Of a stretch of 6,560 nt of DNA, positions 5,742 through 6,560 are shown piece by piece. The stretch covers positions 1 through 6,560 of the forward strand of contig JBFIPX010000188.1 of NCBI GenBank assembly GCA_041609895.1, read 5' to 3'. This DNA comes from JAHHLP01 sp041609895 (lineage in GTDB: Bacteria > Bacteroidota > Rhodothermia > Rhodothermales > JABDKH01). Under the pieces are notes generated by a model. It saw only the letters and a list, made by a program, of their open reading frames with translations, was not told the origin of the DNA and did no database searches. The number at the start of each line of letters is the position of its first letter. Positions within the stretch are counted from its first letter, which is position 1. Made by a program: the position numbers and the translations under genes.

Positions 5742-6560
5742 GCGATACGAAAACCGATACCACCGATAATCAGGTCAAAGGCCTGGACGGTAGGCTCCTC
5801 CGGCGCATCGTCAAGTATCTCCTGCCATACAAGGGGTGGGTTGCGATTGCTTTCGTAACGGTGATGACCGCCGCCTTCCTGGGACCGCTCCGTCCGAAGT
5901 TGGTGCAGGTGGCTATCGACCAGCACATTGTGACGGGAGATGTTGACGGCCTCACCACGATCATCCTCATCCTGATCGCGGCCCTTCTTGGCGAGGGCGT
6001 TCTCTCCTTTGTCAATGCATATCTGACGCAGTGGATCGGGCAGCAGGCCATCTTCGATATGCGAACAAAGTTGTTCCGGCACATACAGCGCCAGTCGCTC
6101 TCATTCTTCGACCGTAACCCCGTTGGCCGGTTGATCACGCGCGTCACGAGCGACATCGAGTCGTTGAGCGACGTGCTTTCTGCCGGAATCGTGACAATTA
6201 TGGGCGATCTGTTCAGGCTGATCTTCATCGCCTATTTCATGTTCTCCCTGAACTGGGTTCTTGCTCTTGTGACGCTGGCCGTGCTGCCGCTGATGGTTCG
6301 TGTGACCTTCTGGTTTCGGCGTGTTGTTCGTGATCAGTATCGAGAGACACGCAAGCAGGTGGCGCGCCTGAACTCGTTCATGCAGGAGCATATCACGGGT
6401 ATGAGTATCGTTCAGCTCTTCAATCGGGAGCAGGAAGAGATGCGCCGGTTCGGGAAGATCAATGCCGATCATCGAACAGCCCAGATAAAAACCATCTTTT
6501 ACTTCGCGCTGTTCTGGCCTGCTATAGATATCGTGGCATCCGTTGCGCTGGGTCTCGTCA
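5738..6560 (+). CDS. ABC exporter half-transporter, MdlB/YheH type (3' end off window)
   Basis: The reading frame runs open from GTG at 5738 to the window end, giving 274 residues of transmembrane domain; the ATPase domain lies outside. A polar N-terminus of about 20 residues precedes the elbow helix LLRRIVKYLLPYKGW (20-34). Predicted membrane helices lie at about 33-56, 72-92, 146-170 and 172-192, with a fifth starting near 252. The coupling segment FFDRNPVGRLITRVTSDIES (123-142) and the VQLFNREQEEMRRF segment (225-238) are typical of MdlB/YheH/LmrA-like exporters. The GTG start overlaps the RNase Z stop as GTGA and has no clear Shine-Dalgarno. The protein probably pairs with the half-transporter two genes upstream to form one exporter. 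If so, its unseen Walker B should carry the true catalytic Glu. The alternative is that each half forms a homodimer. Confidence 0.92.
   Translation, partial: MSDTKTDTTDNQVKGLDGRLLRRIVKYLLPYKGWVAIAFVTVMTAAFLGPLRPKLVQVAIDQHIVTGDVDGLTTIILILIAALLGEGVLSFVNAYLTQWIGQQAIFDMRTKLFRHIQRQSLSFFDRNPVGRLITRVTSDIESLSDVLSAGIVTIMGDLFRLIFIAYFMFSLNWVLALVTLAVLPLMVRVTFWFRRVVRDQYRETRKQVARLNSFMQEHITGMSIVQLFNREQEEMRRFGKINADHRTAQIKTIFYFALFWPAIDIVASVALGLV

Overview
The window looks like ordinary chromosomal DNA from a bacterium of the Bacteroidota/Rhodothermota (FCB) neighbourhood. That placement is an inference. It rests on the style of the GyrA N-terminus (IEEEMKSSYIDYSMSVIVGR and VYDTMVRMAQEFSMRYPL resemble Bacteroidota GyrA), on moderately GC-rich codon use, and on the near absence of Shine-Dalgarno sequences (only one gene has a strong one). 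No mobile element, CRISPR array, tRNA or rRNA gene was seen.

The left half is on the minus strand. Reading from 2706 down to 1 it holds: a cytoplasmic GAF + SpoIIE/PP2C phosphatase (RsbU-like); a 99-base spacer with a fair promoter, a small palindrome and a strong ribosome binding site; a 249-residue protein made of two tandem ABM-type ferredoxin-like domains; a 240-base spacer rich in inverted repeats; and the first 102 codons of gyrA, cut by the window edge.

The right half is on the plus strand and diverges from the phosphatase gene across a 285-base spacer. It is a tightly packed operon: a complete ABC exporter half-transporter (MdlA/YheI type, with Asp in place of the catalytic Glu), ribonuclease Z, and the start of a second ABC exporter half (MdlB/YheH type), cut by the window end. 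Both junctions are 4-base stop/start overlaps (TTGA, GTGA), so the tRNA 3'-maturation enzyme sits between the two likely subunits of one heterodimeric exporter and is probably translationally coupled to them.

The families are all known. The points most worth a second look are the exporter-RNase Z-exporter arrangement, the asymmetric ATPase site, the gapless ABM duplication, and the structured spacer upstream of gyrA. I found no clearly new biological system.
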